A stretch of 64,000 nucleotides of DNA from Pseudomonas abietaniphila (GCF_900100795.1 NZ_FNCO01000015.1:122478-186477), one strand, 5' to 3'; positions 9,008 to 18,570 are shown, counted from the stretch's first letter. The notes: a model not told the origin generated them from the sequence alone. Numbers and translations are program-made.

Positions 9008-11401
9008 CTAAGACACGGCACCTGCACCCGTCTTCGTCAATATATTCGCCAGCTTCCTCGCCAGTTCCTCTTCCTTGTACGGTTTCTGCACGATCAACTG
9101 TTGATCGACCTCGAGGATGTCGATATCCGCGAAGCCGGTGATGAACATGACCGGCAATTCAGGGTGATCGCGTCGGACGATGTCGGCCAGCTCGGCACCG
9201 GTCATGTTCGGCATGGCGAAGTCGGTCAGCACCAGATCAATGCTCGCATCAATCTGTTTCAACGCGTCGCTGCCGTTCTCGGCTTCCACCACCGCGTAAC
9301 CAAACGAACTGAGCATCATGGCAGTCACGGAGCGCACATCCGGGTCGTCGTCCACCAGCAGAATGGTGCGGTGCAGATCGTCCGCGTCTGCATGGCCGGG
9401 CAAGTCAGAGAGGGTGGCAGCAGGCGTCGGGGACCGGGCGATGCTGGGTAGATACACCTTGATGGTGGTGCCGGCATTCTCGGCGGTGTCGATGCGTACG
9501 CCACCGCCGGATTGCTTGGCAAAACCAAAGACCTGCGCCAACCCCAGCCCCGAGCCCTTCCCCACCGCCTTGGTGGTGAAGAACGGTTCGAACGCCTTGG
9601 CCAGTACCTCTTCGCTCATACCGCAGCCGGTGTCGGTGACCGACAGCACCACGTAGGCGCCGGGATCCGGGTCTTCAGGCCGTTGTGGCAGGCGATAGAT
9701 AATCTCGTTGCCGGTACTCAGGTGCAGTTGTCCGCCTTGCGCCATGGCGTCACGGGCGTTGATCGCCAGATTGAGGATGATCATTTCGGTCTGCGTCGGA
9801 TCGACCAGCGCGCTCCACAGATCGTCAGCCAGTTGTGTTTCGACCCAAACGCTGCCCCCCAGCGCACGTCCCAACAACTCGCGCATGCCGCCGATGGTGT
9901 CGTTGAGGTTTAGCGCGACCGGCTCCAGACGCTGCCGCCGTGAGAACGACAGTAACTGGCTGGTCAGCTTGGCGCCACGTTCGCCGGCTTCGCGGATGTT
10001 CTGCAACCGTTGGGGCGACTTGGTGAACACGCCTTTTTCCAAATCACGGCCGAGGAAGTTGGCGCTCGTGAGAATCACCGTCAGCAAGTTATTGAAGTCG
10101 TGGGCGACCCCTGCCGTGAGCTGCCCGACCACTTCCAGCCGTTGCATCTGCTGAAGCGCCGCTTCGACCCGCTCACGCTCGCGGATCTGATCACGCAAAC
10201 GCTTATTGGTGGCGGCCAGTTCATCGACCACCGCCCGCTCGCTGGTAATGTCGCGCACGGCGGCATACATCAGCCCTTCGTCCGGCACGATGGTCCAAGA
10301 CAACCAGCGATAGCCGCCTTCAGCGTGGCGCATGCGGTTGACGAAACGCGTCGTGACATTGCCTTTGGAGACGCTGGCGGTTTCACGCAGGGTCGCCTCC
10401 AGATCGTCCAGATGAATCAACTCGCCCAGGCTGTGCTCGGTGAACTCTGCCCGCGTCCAGCCCAGCGTCGCCTCCCAGGCCGGATTGAGCGCAATAGGCG
10501 TCAGATCGAAGCTGAACACCCCGAGCAATTCACGTGAAAGCTCCCAGGTGCGGTCACGCTCACGGGTACGCTGCACCACCCGCTCACCCAGAATTTCGTT
10601 GAGCTGGTGCAGGGCCTGAGTCGCCTGCTTGCGCTCGCTGATGTCCTGCATGACGCCGGTGAAGCGCACGCATTTACCGTCTTCGAATAGCGAGCGGCCG
10701 TTGGAAAAGACCCAGCGCTCGCCATCGCCTTCCACATGCAACCGGTGTTCGATCTGAAACCCGGTGTCCGCCGCGAGCGCTGCGGCGACCTTGCTCTGCA
10801 AAAGATCACGGTCATCGGGATGACAGCGGGCAAACATGAACGCCATGCTGACCTGGGCATCGGCGGGCAATCCGTAAAGGGTCTTGCAGCGCTCATCCCA
10901 CAGAAGGGTGTCGGTTGCAGGATCGTAGGTCCAGACGCCCATGTCGGCGGCATCGATCGCCAGATGCGCTCGCACCTCGGCATCCTGCAGAGTCTCTTCA
11001 GCCCGCCGACGCTTTTCCCGCTCACGCACCTCGGAGACAGCACGGACGACCGCCTTGGGCAGCATTTTCAGGTTTTGCTTGAGGACGTAGTCGATGGCGC
11101 CCATGCGCATCATCTCGACGGCATGCTGTTCGCCGAAAATCCCGGAAAGGAAAATGAACGGGGTTTGCGGCGCCAGGCGCAACGCGCAATTGAGCACTTC
11201 GGGCCCGGAAGATCCGGGAAGCAGGTAGTCACTGAGAATCAGATCAAAATGCTGAGCCAGCAACTCCCGTTCCACGTCCTGATGGTTGTAGACCAGGGTG
11301 GCGTCGATTTTGAGCCCACTGTTTTCCAGTGTGAGCAGCGTCAGTTCGGCATCATGCGGACTGTCTTCAACCAGAAGCAATTTGAGCAGCGATAGCGGCA
11401 T
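9008..11401 (-). CDS. Hybrid sensor histidine kinase with receiver domains at both ends
   Basis: 797-residue soluble signalling protein. Order of domains: receiver (1-125, phospho-acceptor Asp58 in LILSDYLLPGSSG), two PAS domains (about 145-400), a dimerisation/phospho-acceptor helix with His in TAGVAHDFNNLLTVI, an HATPase domain (NLAINARDAM, DTGCGMS, GKGSGLGLAQV) and a C-terminal receiver (LVLTDFAMPNMTG). No membrane segment is seen, so signals must be cytoplasmic. It follows the response-regulator gene by 78 bp in the same direction and is the last gene before the repeat array. The N-terminal receiver suggests it takes input from another kinase, possibly the phytochrome (inference). Confidence 0.88.
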   Translation of the reverse strand: MPLSLLKLLLVEDSPHDAELTLLTLENSGLKIDATLVYNHQDVERELLAQHFDLILSDYLLPGSSGPEVLNCALRLAPQTPFIFLSGIFGEQHAVEMMRMGAIDYVLKQNLKMLPKAVVRAVSEVREREKRRRAEETLQDAEVRAHLAIDAADMGVWTYDPATDTLLWDERCKTLYGLPADAQVSMAFMFARCHPDDRDLLQSKVAAALAADTGFQIEHRLHVEGDGERWVFSNGRSLFEDGKCVRFTGVMQDISERKQATQALHQLNEILGERVVQRTRERDRTWELSRELLGVFSFDLTPIALNPAWEATLGWTRAEFTEHSLGELIHLDDLEATLRETASVSKGNVTTRFVNRMRHAEGGYRWLSWTIVPDEGLMYAAVRDITSERAVVDELAATNKRLRDQIRERERVEAALQQMQRLEVVGQLTAGVAHDFNNLLTVILTSANFLGRDLEKGVFTKSPQRLQNIREAGERGAKLTSQLLSFSRRQRLEPVALNLNDTIGGMRELLGRALGGSVWVETQLADDLWSALVDPTQTEMIILNLAINARDAMAQGGQLHLSTGNEIIYRLPQRPEDPDPGAYVVLSVTDTGCGMSEEVLAKAFEPFFTTKAVGKGSGLGLAQVFGFAKQSGGGVRIDTAENAGTTIKVYLPSIARSPTPAATLSDLPGHADADDLHRTILLVDDDPDVRSVTAMMLSSFGYAVVEAENGSDALKQIDASIDLVLTDFAMPNMTGAELADIVRRDHPELPVMFITGFADIDILEVDQQLIVQKPYKEEELARKLANILTKTGAGAVS

Positions 11402-11479
11402 GAATAGTCGTCGTTCATTTCAAAAAGGCCTGCGCCGTCAGCCCGAAGCAGCACAGCACAGGCCGACGGAGCGCTTGAA

Positions 11480-11941
11480 TCAAGAGCCTGGGCGGCGTGC
11501 CAATCGCAGGGAGCCTGGCGGCGGCTCATTGAGAACGGCCCAGAAAACCCCGAGATCGGAGATTGCCGAGACGAATTCCTTGAATTCGACCGGTTTGACG
11601 ACGTAAGCGTTCACTCCCAGCGAATACGCGCGTTGCAAATCGGGTTCTTCACGCGAAGAGGTCAGCATCACCACGGGAATACTGCGCAGGTCGTCGCTTT
11701 CGCGAATTGCCTTGAGCACTTCCAGGCCGTCAAGCTTGGGCAGTTTCAGGTCGAGCAAAAGCACCGCCGGGTTACCCGCCGCACGGTCCTGGTACTGATT
11801 TCGCCGAAAGAGGTAATCCAGCGCCTCGGCGCCGTCACGCAGGACGATCACTTCATTGGCCAACTGGCTACGTTCGAGAGCGACCAGGGTCAGCTCAAGA
11901 TCGTTGGGATTGTCTTCCACCAGAAGAATGGGTTTTAACAT
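11480..11941 (-). CDS. Single-domain response regulator (Rcp1-like), probable phytochrome partner
   Basis: 153-residue stand-alone receiver. It has the acidic pair in VEDNPND, phospho-acceptor Asp64 in LLLDLKLPKLDG, the switch Thr/Ser in VMLTSSREE and Lys in YVVKPVEF. It has no output domain, like the Rcp1/BphR regulators usually encoded directly after bacteriophytochromes; here it starts 19 bp after the phytochrome stop. GAGGAG precedes the ATG. The probable role is to receive phosphate from BphP and pass it on to another protein, for example the hybrid kinase encoded next. Pairing is inferred from gene order. Confidence 0.88.
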   Translation of the reverse strand: MLKPILLVEDNPNDLELTLVALERSQLANEVIVLRDGAEALDYLFRRNQYQDRAAGNPAVLLLDLKLPKLDGLEVLKAIRESDDLRSIPVVMLTSSREEPDLQRAYSLGVNAYVVKPVEFKEFVSAISDLGVFWAVLNEPPPGSLRLARRPGS

Positions 11942-11960
11942 TGGGCGTCTCCTCGGACAC

Positions 11961-14216
11961 TCAAAGGGTTACGGTGAGACTGCGCTTGGGCAGCGCAAAG
12001 TAAAATGTGGCTCCTTGCCCCAACTGGCTGTTTGCCCACACCGAACCGTCGTGCCGTTCGATGATACGGCGCACGCTCGCAAGCCCAATGCCGGTGCCTT
12101 CGAACTCTTCCATGCGATGCAGGCGCTGGAACACACCGAACAGCTTGCCGGCGTAATTCATATCGAAGCCCACACCGTTGTCACGGATATACACCACCAC
12201 CTTGCCGTCTTCCTCGTAGCTGCCGATCTCAATCACGGCAGCGGTCTGGTTTCGGGTGTACTTGATGGCATTGGACAACAGATTGCGCATCGCCAGATGC
12301 AAAAACGCCGCATCAGCGATCACCACCGGCAAGGGTTCAGGGACCGACCATCGCAGATCACGACCCTCGTAATCGGGCTGCATTTCCTTGCGGATGGCGT
12401 CGACCATCGCGTTCAGATCCACCTGCGAGTAACGCATGGCCGAGCGGCCCATCTGTGAAAAGCTCAGCAGGTTGTCCACCAGCGTGCCGGCGAAACGTGC
12501 CGACTCGCCAATGTTTTCCAGGAAACGCACCCCACGGTCGGACAACTTGCTGCCCTCGATATCCCCCAACAGTTCGGCGTAACCGGCGATATGCCGCAAC
12601 GGCGCTCGCAAGTCATGGGACACGCTGTAGGAGAAGGCTTCGAGTTCCTTGTTGGATTTTTTCAGTTCCTCAGCCAGGGAGGCCATTTCCTCGGCCTTAC
12701 GCAGCACGATACCCAGTACCGCAGCGCGTAATTCCACCACGCCTTCGGTGTCCAGATCGTCCCAAGGGCGGGAGTATCCGCGAACGGTTTCCTGCCACTG
12801 TGCAAAGCTGTGACGCGGGCTGAGGGATCCGTCGTCGCTGACGGCTTTTTCCGGTTTACCGGCCCAGTTCACCACGCGGGTCTGCTCCGGGCGGAACCAG
12901 ATGATGTAATTGGAATGCAGCTCGGAGATCGCCATGGCCAGCACGCCGCTGACCGACTGGGCAAGCTGGGGTAACTCGGGAATGTCGCGGCCGACGTTAT
13001 CGGACTGAAACACCTCGTGAGTCTCCCGCTGACTGAGCCATTGGGTCAGCGCCTTGATTTCTTCGCGGTCTGGCGTTTCGCCGTACACATCCACCGTGGA
13101 CTCGGAAATCACCGCGGCACCGGTGGCATCGACAAACGCCAACAGCACGTCAGGCATTGAGCGCAGGCCACCGATCACGCTGTCCAGGTCCGCCATCGCG
13201 GCGAGCATCTGCACGATCTGCCGGCGCAGGCTGAGCATTCGCTGGGTCCTGGCCTGCGCTTCTTTGGTTTCGATCTGCAGAGACAACACGCTGCCCAGCA
13301 ACTCGCAGGCAGTGCGGGTCTGGAAACTCACCGAGCGAGGCGTCGCGTGGTGGCAGGAAATCAACCCCCACAACTGCCCGCGCACCACGATAGAGATCGA
13401 CATCGAGGCAAGGGTCTGCATGTTGCGCATGTACTGCAAATGCACGGGCGATACACTGCGCAGCGTTGCGAAACTCAGGTCAAGCGGCGCGCCGGTGACC
13501 GGGTTATTGACCGGGACCAGGGGCGACGGCTGATAGTTCGCGTCCTCAATGACGCGAATGCGGTTTGCCAGATACAGCGCCCTCGCCTGCGACGGAATGT
13601 CGGACGCCGGAAAACTCAGCCCCAGATAACTCGGATAGTCCGCGTCGGCGATCTCGGCGTTCACCCATCCGCTGCCGTCAGCGTCGAACCGGTACGCCTT
13701 CACCCGGCCAAAACCGGTGATGCGTTTGACTTCAGACGCAGAACGCTGGCAGAGCGCGTCGATGCTTTCGGACTCTTCCATCTGGCTGATGAACGTGCGC
13801 ATCAACGGATACACGTTGCCATACGCAGACGTCATGTCGCTGGAGGGCTCGAACTCGGCAATCAGGACCTGATCATGCCGATGAACCATCATTGCCGTCG
13901 GCAAGCCTGCACGATCACCTTCCAGAAAACGCACATCGCCCACATGGAACGGGTTCTGGTCGTCCTCGGGCAGCGCAGCCAGCCGAGCCAGCAGATGCTG
14001 GCAATCGTCGAACACTCGCGTCAGTGGCGCACCGATCAGCGTCTCGGGCGCAAGCCTCAGCCAATGGGTGACGTTGGCACTGACCTGCGCGATGGTCATC
14101 GTCGCTTCATCGATGACCAGCAAGAAGCCTTGAGGCTGAATACTGCCTGGAATCTTGATCGGCTCACGGGCGCAGTTGTCGATTGCGCTCTGGTGAAGTT
14201 CCTGGCTGAGGGTCAA
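11961..14216 (-). CDS. bphP: Bacteriophytochrome histidine kinase
   Basis: Red/far-red light sensor kinase of about 751 residues with PAS-GAF-PHY-HisKA-HATPase order. The biliverdin-linking Cys is Cys15 in NCAREPIKIPGSIQPQG; the GAF domain has FPASDIPSQARALY and the PHY tongue has SPRHSF, all hallmarks of biliverdin phytochromes. The kinase part has SYSVSHDLRAPLRHIAGYAE with the phospho-His, NLLSNAIKYT and GTGIGLASVRRI. The start is re-set to TTG at 14216: AAGGAG sits 8 bases before it, and the Cys then falls at residue 15 as in relatives; a longer frame from a TTG at 14252 has no ribosome site. No heme oxygenase gene is in the window to make biliverdin. A stand-alone receiver gene follows directly. 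Confidence 0.93.
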   Translation of the reverse strand: MTLSQELHQSAIDNCAREPIKIPGSIQPQGFLLVIDEATMTIAQVSANVTHWLRLAPETLIGAPLTRVFDDCQHLLARLAALPEDDQNPFHVGDVRFLEGDRAGLPTAMMVHRHDQVLIAEFEPSSDMTSAYGNVYPLMRTFISQMEESESIDALCQRSASEVKRITGFGRVKAYRFDADGSGWVNAEIADADYPSYLGLSFPASDIPSQARALYLANRIRVIEDANYQPSPLVPVNNPVTGAPLDLSFATLRSVSPVHLQYMRNMQTLASMSISIVVRGQLWGLISCHHATPRSVSFQTRTACELLGSVLSLQIETKEAQARTQRMLSLRRQIVQMLAAMADLDSVIGGLRSMPDVLLAFVDATGAAVISESTVDVYGETPDREEIKALTQWLSQRETHEVFQSDNVGRDIPELPQLAQSVSGVLAMAISELHSNYIIWFRPEQTRVVNWAGKPEKAVSDDGSLSPRHSFAQWQETVRGYSRPWDDLDTEGVVELRAAVLGIVLRKAEEMASLAEELKKSNKELEAFSYSVSHDLRAPLRHIAGYAELLGDIEGSKLSDRGVRFLENIGESARFAGTLVDNLLSFSQMGRSAMRYSQVDLNAMVDAIRKEMQPDYEGRDLRWSVPEPLPVVIADAAFLHLAMRNLLSNAIKYTRNQTAAVIEIGSYEEDGKVVVYIRDNGVGFDMNYAGKLFGVFQRLHRMEEFEGTGIGLASVRRIIERHDGSVWANSQLGQGATFYFALPKRSLTVTL

Positions 14217-14363
14217 AACTGGATCTCCTTCACCCGCCGGCGAGTCTTGCAAACAATCGCCGAAGGTGTGTGCCCGATGGACGGCACCGAATGAATTGGC
14301 GTGCAGGTTAACAAAAGTTACGGATTCGTATGTACGCCTTGCGCTGGTTTTCAGGTTTACGGG

Positions 14364-16304
14364 TCAGCCATCCAGCATCTTTCTGACCTTGTCGAGGAAT
14401 TCAATCATCTGAAAAGGCTTGATCATCATGTCCATGCCTTCCCCAAGAAAGTGTTGCCGGTTAAGGGCATTTTCCGCGTAGCCGGTCATGAACAGCACTG
14501 GCAACTCCGCACGCCAGCCACGCGCGCGCTGCGCCAGCTCCCGGCCGTTCATCATCGGCATGCCAACGTCTGTCAGCAGCAGATCGATGGACGTGTCATG
14601 CTCGAGCATCGACAGCGCGGTCATCACGTCGCCGGCCTGCGTGCAGCGGTAACCCGAGTCGGTCAGGACTTCATTGACGAACATGCGGACCGACGCCGTG
14701 TCCTCGACAATAAGGACATGCTCGCCAGCCCCAAGTTCGACACTTTCCTGCACACGCTGCGGCGCCACTGTTTGGTCGGCAGCAGCCGGCAACATCAATG
14801 TGACCTCAGTCCCGTGCCCCACGACACTACGGATGTGCACATCGCCGCCGGTCTGGCGCGCAAAGCCGTAGATGGTGGAAAGCCCAAGCCCCGTGCCTTC
14901 ACCGATCGGCTTGGTGGTGAAGAACGGGTCGAATACCTTGTCGATCAGGTGATGCTCAATCCCGACCCCGTCGTCACGCACCGTCAACGCAATATAGGGG
15001 CCGTCCTCCAGGCGAGCGTTACCCTGAGAATAAGCCTCGTAGGTGCTGATCCAGATATTGCCGCCTTCAGGCAACGCATCGCGCGCGTTGATGACCAGGT
15101 TCAGCACCGAACTCTCCAGCTGTCCGGAATCGACCAACGCCACGGCACTGCGCGACGTCAGCTCAAGCGTCAGCCCGATGCGTTTACCCACGGTCCGGCT
15201 GATCAGCTCCTCCAGTGAGCGTACGTTCTGGTTCACGTCGATGGGGCGCGTATCCAGCGGTTGCTGCCGTGCGAAGGCCAACAATCGATGGGTCAGCGTC
15301 GCCGCACTCCTGGCCGAGGCCAGCGCGGCGTCGGCATAGGCCAGGACTTTCTCGGGCCGCGCGTCTTCGGTGCGCTTCTTGATCAATTCGAGTCCGGTGA
15401 CAATGCCGGTCAACAGGTTGTTGAAATCGTGTGCGATGCCGCCCGTGAGCTTGCCGAGGGCGTCCATTTTTTGCGCTTGAAGTAACTGCTGCTCGGTTCT
15501 GGCGCGCTCCGCGACCTCGTGCGCCAGCTGGGTATTGACCGAATCCAACTGCAGTAGATGCGACTGTTCGCGGCGCCGGTGCTCGGTGACGTCCTCGATG
15601 AACACCAGGCTCAACCCGGTCGCGCGGTACGGCGAGACCTGCCATTCCGTCTCCCGCACGTCGCCTTTGACCCGCATGCTTAGCGTGCCCTTCCAGCGCT
15701 CTCCCGACACCAGCGCCTCACGCAAACCCGCGATCACAGAGTCCTGATCCTCTGCAAAGCACGACAGCACCGAACTTTCGGTGAAACTCTGAGCGATCAG
15801 ACGCGCAAAGGCATGGTTGCACTCATGCACTTTCAACTGGCCGTCCATCACGCCAATAGGCGCCGACACGTTGACAAAGATTTCGCGGAAACGGTTCTCG
15901 CTGTCGCGCAGGGCGAATTCGGTATCGCGCACGCGCAACAGTGTTCGAAGGGTGGCGAGCAGGACATCGGGGTCTACCGGATGCACCAGATAGGCATCGG
16001 CGCCCGCCTCAAGCCCCGTGACGATGTCGCCGGTCTGAATCGACGCCGCCGACACGTGAACCACAGGCAACAACGCCGTACGAGGCTCGGCGCGTAACTG
16101 GCGGACGACGTCGAAACCGCTCATGTCGGGCAAATTGACGTCGAGGATCAAGGCATCCGGAATCTGCTCTGCGATCAGGTCCAGGCCTTCGGTGGCGGTT
16201 CCCGCTTCCAGCACTGTGAACCCATGGCGCTCCATTCGCCGCCGCAACGCGTAGCGCGTCGCGGCGTTGTCGTCGACGATCAGCAACCGGGTTTCAGCTT
16301 TCAT
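14364..16304 (-). CDS. Hybrid histidine kinase, receiver-PAS-kinase-receiver
   Basis: 646-residue soluble protein: receiver (1-125, Asp in ALILDVNLPDMSG), PAS (about 140-255), coiled linker, phospho-acceptor helix (TGGIAHDFNNLLTGIV), HATPase (NLVINARDALP, DDGVGIE, GEGTGLGLSTI) and C-terminal receiver (LLLTDVGMPMMNG). Start is ATG 16304, 11 bp inside the upstream kinase gene (GTTGATGAAAGC), so translation is coupled to it; a longer upstream frame reads through that gene and is rejected. As the sixth gene of the rsb operon it probably exchanges phosphate with the kinase at 16294-17169. The DNA between it and bphP (147 bp) may hold a separate promoter. Confidence 0.87.
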   Translation of the reverse strand: MKAETRLLIVDDNAATRYALRRRMERHGFTVLEAGTATEGLDLIAEQIPDALILDVNLPDMSGFDVVRQLRAEPRTALLPVVHVSAASIQTGDIVTGLEAGADAYLVHPVDPDVLLATLRTLLRVRDTEFALRDSENRFREIFVNVSAPIGVMDGQLKVHECNHAFARLIAQSFTESSVLSCFAEDQDSVIAGLREALVSGERWKGTLSMRVKGDVRETEWQVSPYRATGLSLVFIEDVTEHRRREQSHLLQLDSVNTQLAHEVAERARTEQQLLQAQKMDALGKLTGGIAHDFNNLLTGIVTGLELIKKRTEDARPEKVLAYADAALASARSAATLTHRLLAFARQQPLDTRPIDVNQNVRSLEELISRTVGKRIGLTLELTSRSAVALVDSGQLESSVLNLVINARDALPEGGNIWISTYEAYSQGNARLEDGPYIALTVRDDGVGIEHHLIDKVFDPFFTTKPIGEGTGLGLSTIYGFARQTGGDVHIRSVVGHGTEVTLMLPAAADQTVAPQRVQESVELGAGEHVLIVEDTASVRMFVNEVLTDSGYRCTQAGDVMTALSMLEHDTSIDLLLTDVGMPMMNGRELAQRARGWRAELPVLFMTGYAENALNRQHFLGEGMDMMIKPFQMIEFLDKVRKMLDG

Positions 16305-17169
16305 CAACGTGCTCCTGCGCCAAGGCGAGGGGGATGACCACAAAGAACGTCGAACCGACGCCAGGCTGGCTTTCCATACCCACCGTGCCACCCAGCAGCT
16401 CAGCGAATCGTTTACACAGCGACAACCCCAACCCCGTGCCCCGCAGGCGCTTTTGCAGCGGGGAGTCGACCTGCGCGAAGTCTTCGAACAGCGTACCGTG
16501 AAGCTCGGCTGGAATGCCGATCCCGGTGTCCGTCACCGCGAAGCGCACCGCGTGTTCACCTTCCAGACGGGCGGAAATTCGGACCTCGCCGCGCTGAGTG
16601 AATTTCAGGGAGTTGGAGATGAAGTTACGCAGGATCTGCGCGAGCTTCTTGTCGTCGGTGTAGAGCCGGGGCAACCCTATCGGCTCTTCGAAAATCAGGT
16701 CCACTGCCGAGGTGTCGACAATCGGTCGAAACATGCCGCGCAAGGCGGAGAACAGGTCGAACATGTCGAACCACGCTGCCGAGATGCTTATGCGCCCCGC
16801 CTCGATCTTCGCCAGATCAAGCAGATCATCGACCATGTCGCTCAGCTCGCGGGCCGCGGTTCGGACGAACGCGACCTGCTTGTGCTGCTCCGGGCTGAGG
16901 GGGCCGTCGAGCTCATCCGTCAGCAGGCTGGCGATACTCAGGATCGAACCCAGCGGCGTACGAAACTCGTGGCTCATGTACGAGAGAAACCGGCTTTTCA
17001 GATCTGACGCCTGACGCAACTGCTCTGCCTGCATGTCGAGTTCTGCGTAGAGCGCCAGAACACCCTGATTGGTTTCATCAAGTTCGGCACGCAGCGCGGC
17101 CGACTCCTCTCGCAGTTGCAAAAGCTCCGCGCATGCCTCAGGGGCACCGTGGACAGCGTTGTCAGTCAT
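16294..17169 (-). CDS. Cytoplasmic sensor histidine kinase of the rsb operon
   Basis: 291-residue kinase. An N-terminal coiled coil (about 10-50, heptad-like REESAALRAELDETNQG) leads to HisKA with the phospho-His in LSYMSHEFRTPLGSIL and an HATPase domain (NFISNSLKFT, DTGIGIPAE, GTGLGLSLCKR). It has no sensor domain of its own, no receiver and no membrane segment, so it probably reads its signal through protein contact, for example from the Rsb proteins or the hybrid kinase encoded next (inference). ATG at 17169 overlaps the upstream phosphatase stop by 8 bp, and its own stop overlaps the next start by 11 bp. A longer start at 17187 lies inside the phosphatase gene and is less likely. Confidence 0.88.
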   Translation of the reverse strand: MTDNAVHGAPEACAELLQLREESAALRAELDETNQGVLALYAELDMQAEQLRQASDLKSRFLSYMSHEFRTPLGSILSIASLLTDELDGPLSPEQHKQVAFVRTAARELSDMVDDLLDLAKIEAGRISISAAWFDMFDLFSALRGMFRPIVDTSAVDLIFEEPIGLPRLYTDDKKLAQILRNFISNSLKFTQRGEVRISARLEGEHAVRFAVTDTGIGIPAELHGTLFEDFAQVDSPLQKRLRGTGLGLSLCKRFAELLGGTVGMESQPGVGSTFFVVIPLALAQEHVDES

Positions 17170-18175
17170 CAAGCATCTCCAGAGCAATCACCAGTACCGT
17201 TACGTCATCCCTGCCGCGGCAAAAATCGCGATGCAGCACGGCCGCGATAATCGCCGGGTGTCGGTACATCAGACCTGGATAGTCGCGAAGATTCCATCGC
17301 GATTGCAGCCCGTCGCTGTACAGGATCAACAGCTTGCCGGTGCACTCAGCGTAGTCGACCACCGGGACCTTCCGGTACTGCAGGCCGACGATGCCGGGGT
17401 GCGACGCCAGGCCGCGAGGCTTGTCCTCGCCGATCAGCGTGGCGCCGATGTTACCGATGCCGATAAAGCGCAACCGGTCCTGTTCGGCATTGAATTGCGT
17501 CACCGCAACCGCGCCGCCGCGGGTCCCGCGCATGTCGTGGTGAATTTCTTCCAGCAATACGCCCGGGTCGGCGAAGGGCTCGCGATTGAACGCCGTGGCG
17601 CCGGCTTTGGCCGCGTCTTCGGCCTCCGGGCCATGGCCAAGGCCGTCAATCATCAGGATGCTCACGTGCGAACCCTTGATTGCCAGTTCCCAAACGTCGC
17701 CACAGGCCGGATCGTCGTGCAGGGAGTGCTGGGTCACGCCCACGCGCAGGTCCTTGATCGTGGCCCCACGGGGGTAAAAGCGCGTCAGCAATACGGTGCC
17801 ACTGGCGTCGGTGTGCACGTCGAACACCTGCGCCTGGCGCAGCATCGAACCCAAGCCGATACCTTGCGTGCCGCGCGTGGAGAATCCGTCGGCCATGCAG
17901 TCCTGCAGATCGAAACCCTTGCCGCGATCAATCGCGATGACCTCAATGCCCGAGGCACTGCCCGGCAGCACACGCAGGTGCAGCTCGCCATTGCTGGCAT
18001 GCTTGAGGATATTGCTGGCGACTTCGGTGACCACCAAAGCCACGCGACCGGCGTCCGTGGCATCGAAGCCCGACTGCTCCGCCAGTTTCTGCGCGGTTCG
18101 ACGGGCGAAACCTACCTGGCTGCTGTCCTCAATGGGCAACACGTGCGTCAGGCTGCTGTGCAATCTCAAGTCCAT
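17162..18175 (-). CDS. Two-domain RsbX-like protein: HATPase fused to SpoIIE/PP2C phosphatase
   Basis: 337-residue protein. Residues 1-135 form an anti-sigma-type HATPase domain (VALVVTEVASNILKHA N-box, IDRGKGFD, RGTQGIGLGSM). Residues 140-337 form a SpoIIE/RsbX PP2C phosphatase with the metal-binding Asp residues in LMIDGLGHGPEAED, LYSDGLQ and GRDDVTVLV. RsbX proteins reset stressosomes by dephosphorylating RsbR and RsbS. The added kinase-like domain is a second nucleotide-binding module next to the separate RsbT encoded upstream. The start ATG lies within the last codons of rsbT (10-bp overlap). Reset function is inferred from family and operon position. Confidence 0.88.
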   Translation of the reverse strand: MDLRLHSSLTHVLPIEDSSQVGFARRTAQKLAEQSGFDATDAGRVALVVTEVASNILKHASNGELHLRVLPGSASGIEVIAIDRGKGFDLQDCMADGFSTRGTQGIGLGSMLRQAQVFDVHTDASGTVLLTRFYPRGATIKDLRVGVTQHSLHDDPACGDVWELAIKGSHVSILMIDGLGHGPEAEDAAKAGATAFNREPFADPGVLLEEIHHDMRGTRGGAVAVTQFNAEQDRLRFIGIGNIGATLIGEDKPRGLASHPGIVGLQYRKVPVVDYAECTGKLLILYSDGLQSRWNLRDYPGLMYRHPAIIAAVLHRDFCRGRDDVTVLVIALEMLDD

Positions 18176-18570
18176 TTGCAGATCGTCACCCGAGTACCCG
18201 CGCCGGGCGCCGTCTCCAGCTCGAAGTCGTCGACCAGTCGCTTGGCCCCGGTCAGGCCCAGGCCCAAACCGCCGCCCGACGTCCAGCCGTCCGTCATCGC
18301 CAGTTTCAGGTCGGGAATGCCGGGACCTTCATCACGAAACGTCAGACGCAAACCGGTGCGCGCGCCGTCCTCGATGATTTGCCAGTCCATGTCGCCGCCA
18401 CGACCATAGGTCATGGTGTTGCGGGCCAGTTCGCTGACCGCCGTCACCAGCTTGGTCAGATCGATCAGGCGCATGCCACATTCTTGCGACAGTTTGCGCG
18501 CCAGCTGCCGTGCCAGCACTACATCCTGCTCGATATGAATGCCTTGTGTGCCGCTGCTGCGCACGTTCAT
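18166..18570 (-). CDS. rsbT: RsbT-like serine/threonine kinase (anti-sigma regulatory factor)
   Basis: 134-residue GHKL-fold kinase. The N-box is VTAVSELARNTMTYG, then FRDEGPGIPD and GGGLGLGLTGAKRLVDDFE for the ATP lid. RsbT phosphorylates RsbR and RsbS in the stressosome and, once released, activates a downstream partner. Its ATG overlaps the rsbS stop (ATGA, 4 bp) and its end overlaps the phosphatase start by 10 bp, so the proteins are made together. No rsbU, rsbV, rsbW or sigma-B gene is nearby. The released kinase must therefore act on something else, perhaps the kinases encoded downstream (inference). Confidence 0.9.
   Translation of the reverse strand: MNVRSSGTQGIHIEQDVVLARQLARKLSQECGMRLIDLTKLVTAVSELARNTMTYGRGGDMDWQIIEDGARTGLRLTFRDEGPGIPDLKLAMTDGWTSGGGLGLGLTGAKRLVDDFELETAPGAGTRVTICKWT

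Noticed and set aside
11298..11606. Plus-strand frame between the hybrid kinase and the response regulator
   Set aside because: Lies opposite both genes and has no family features.
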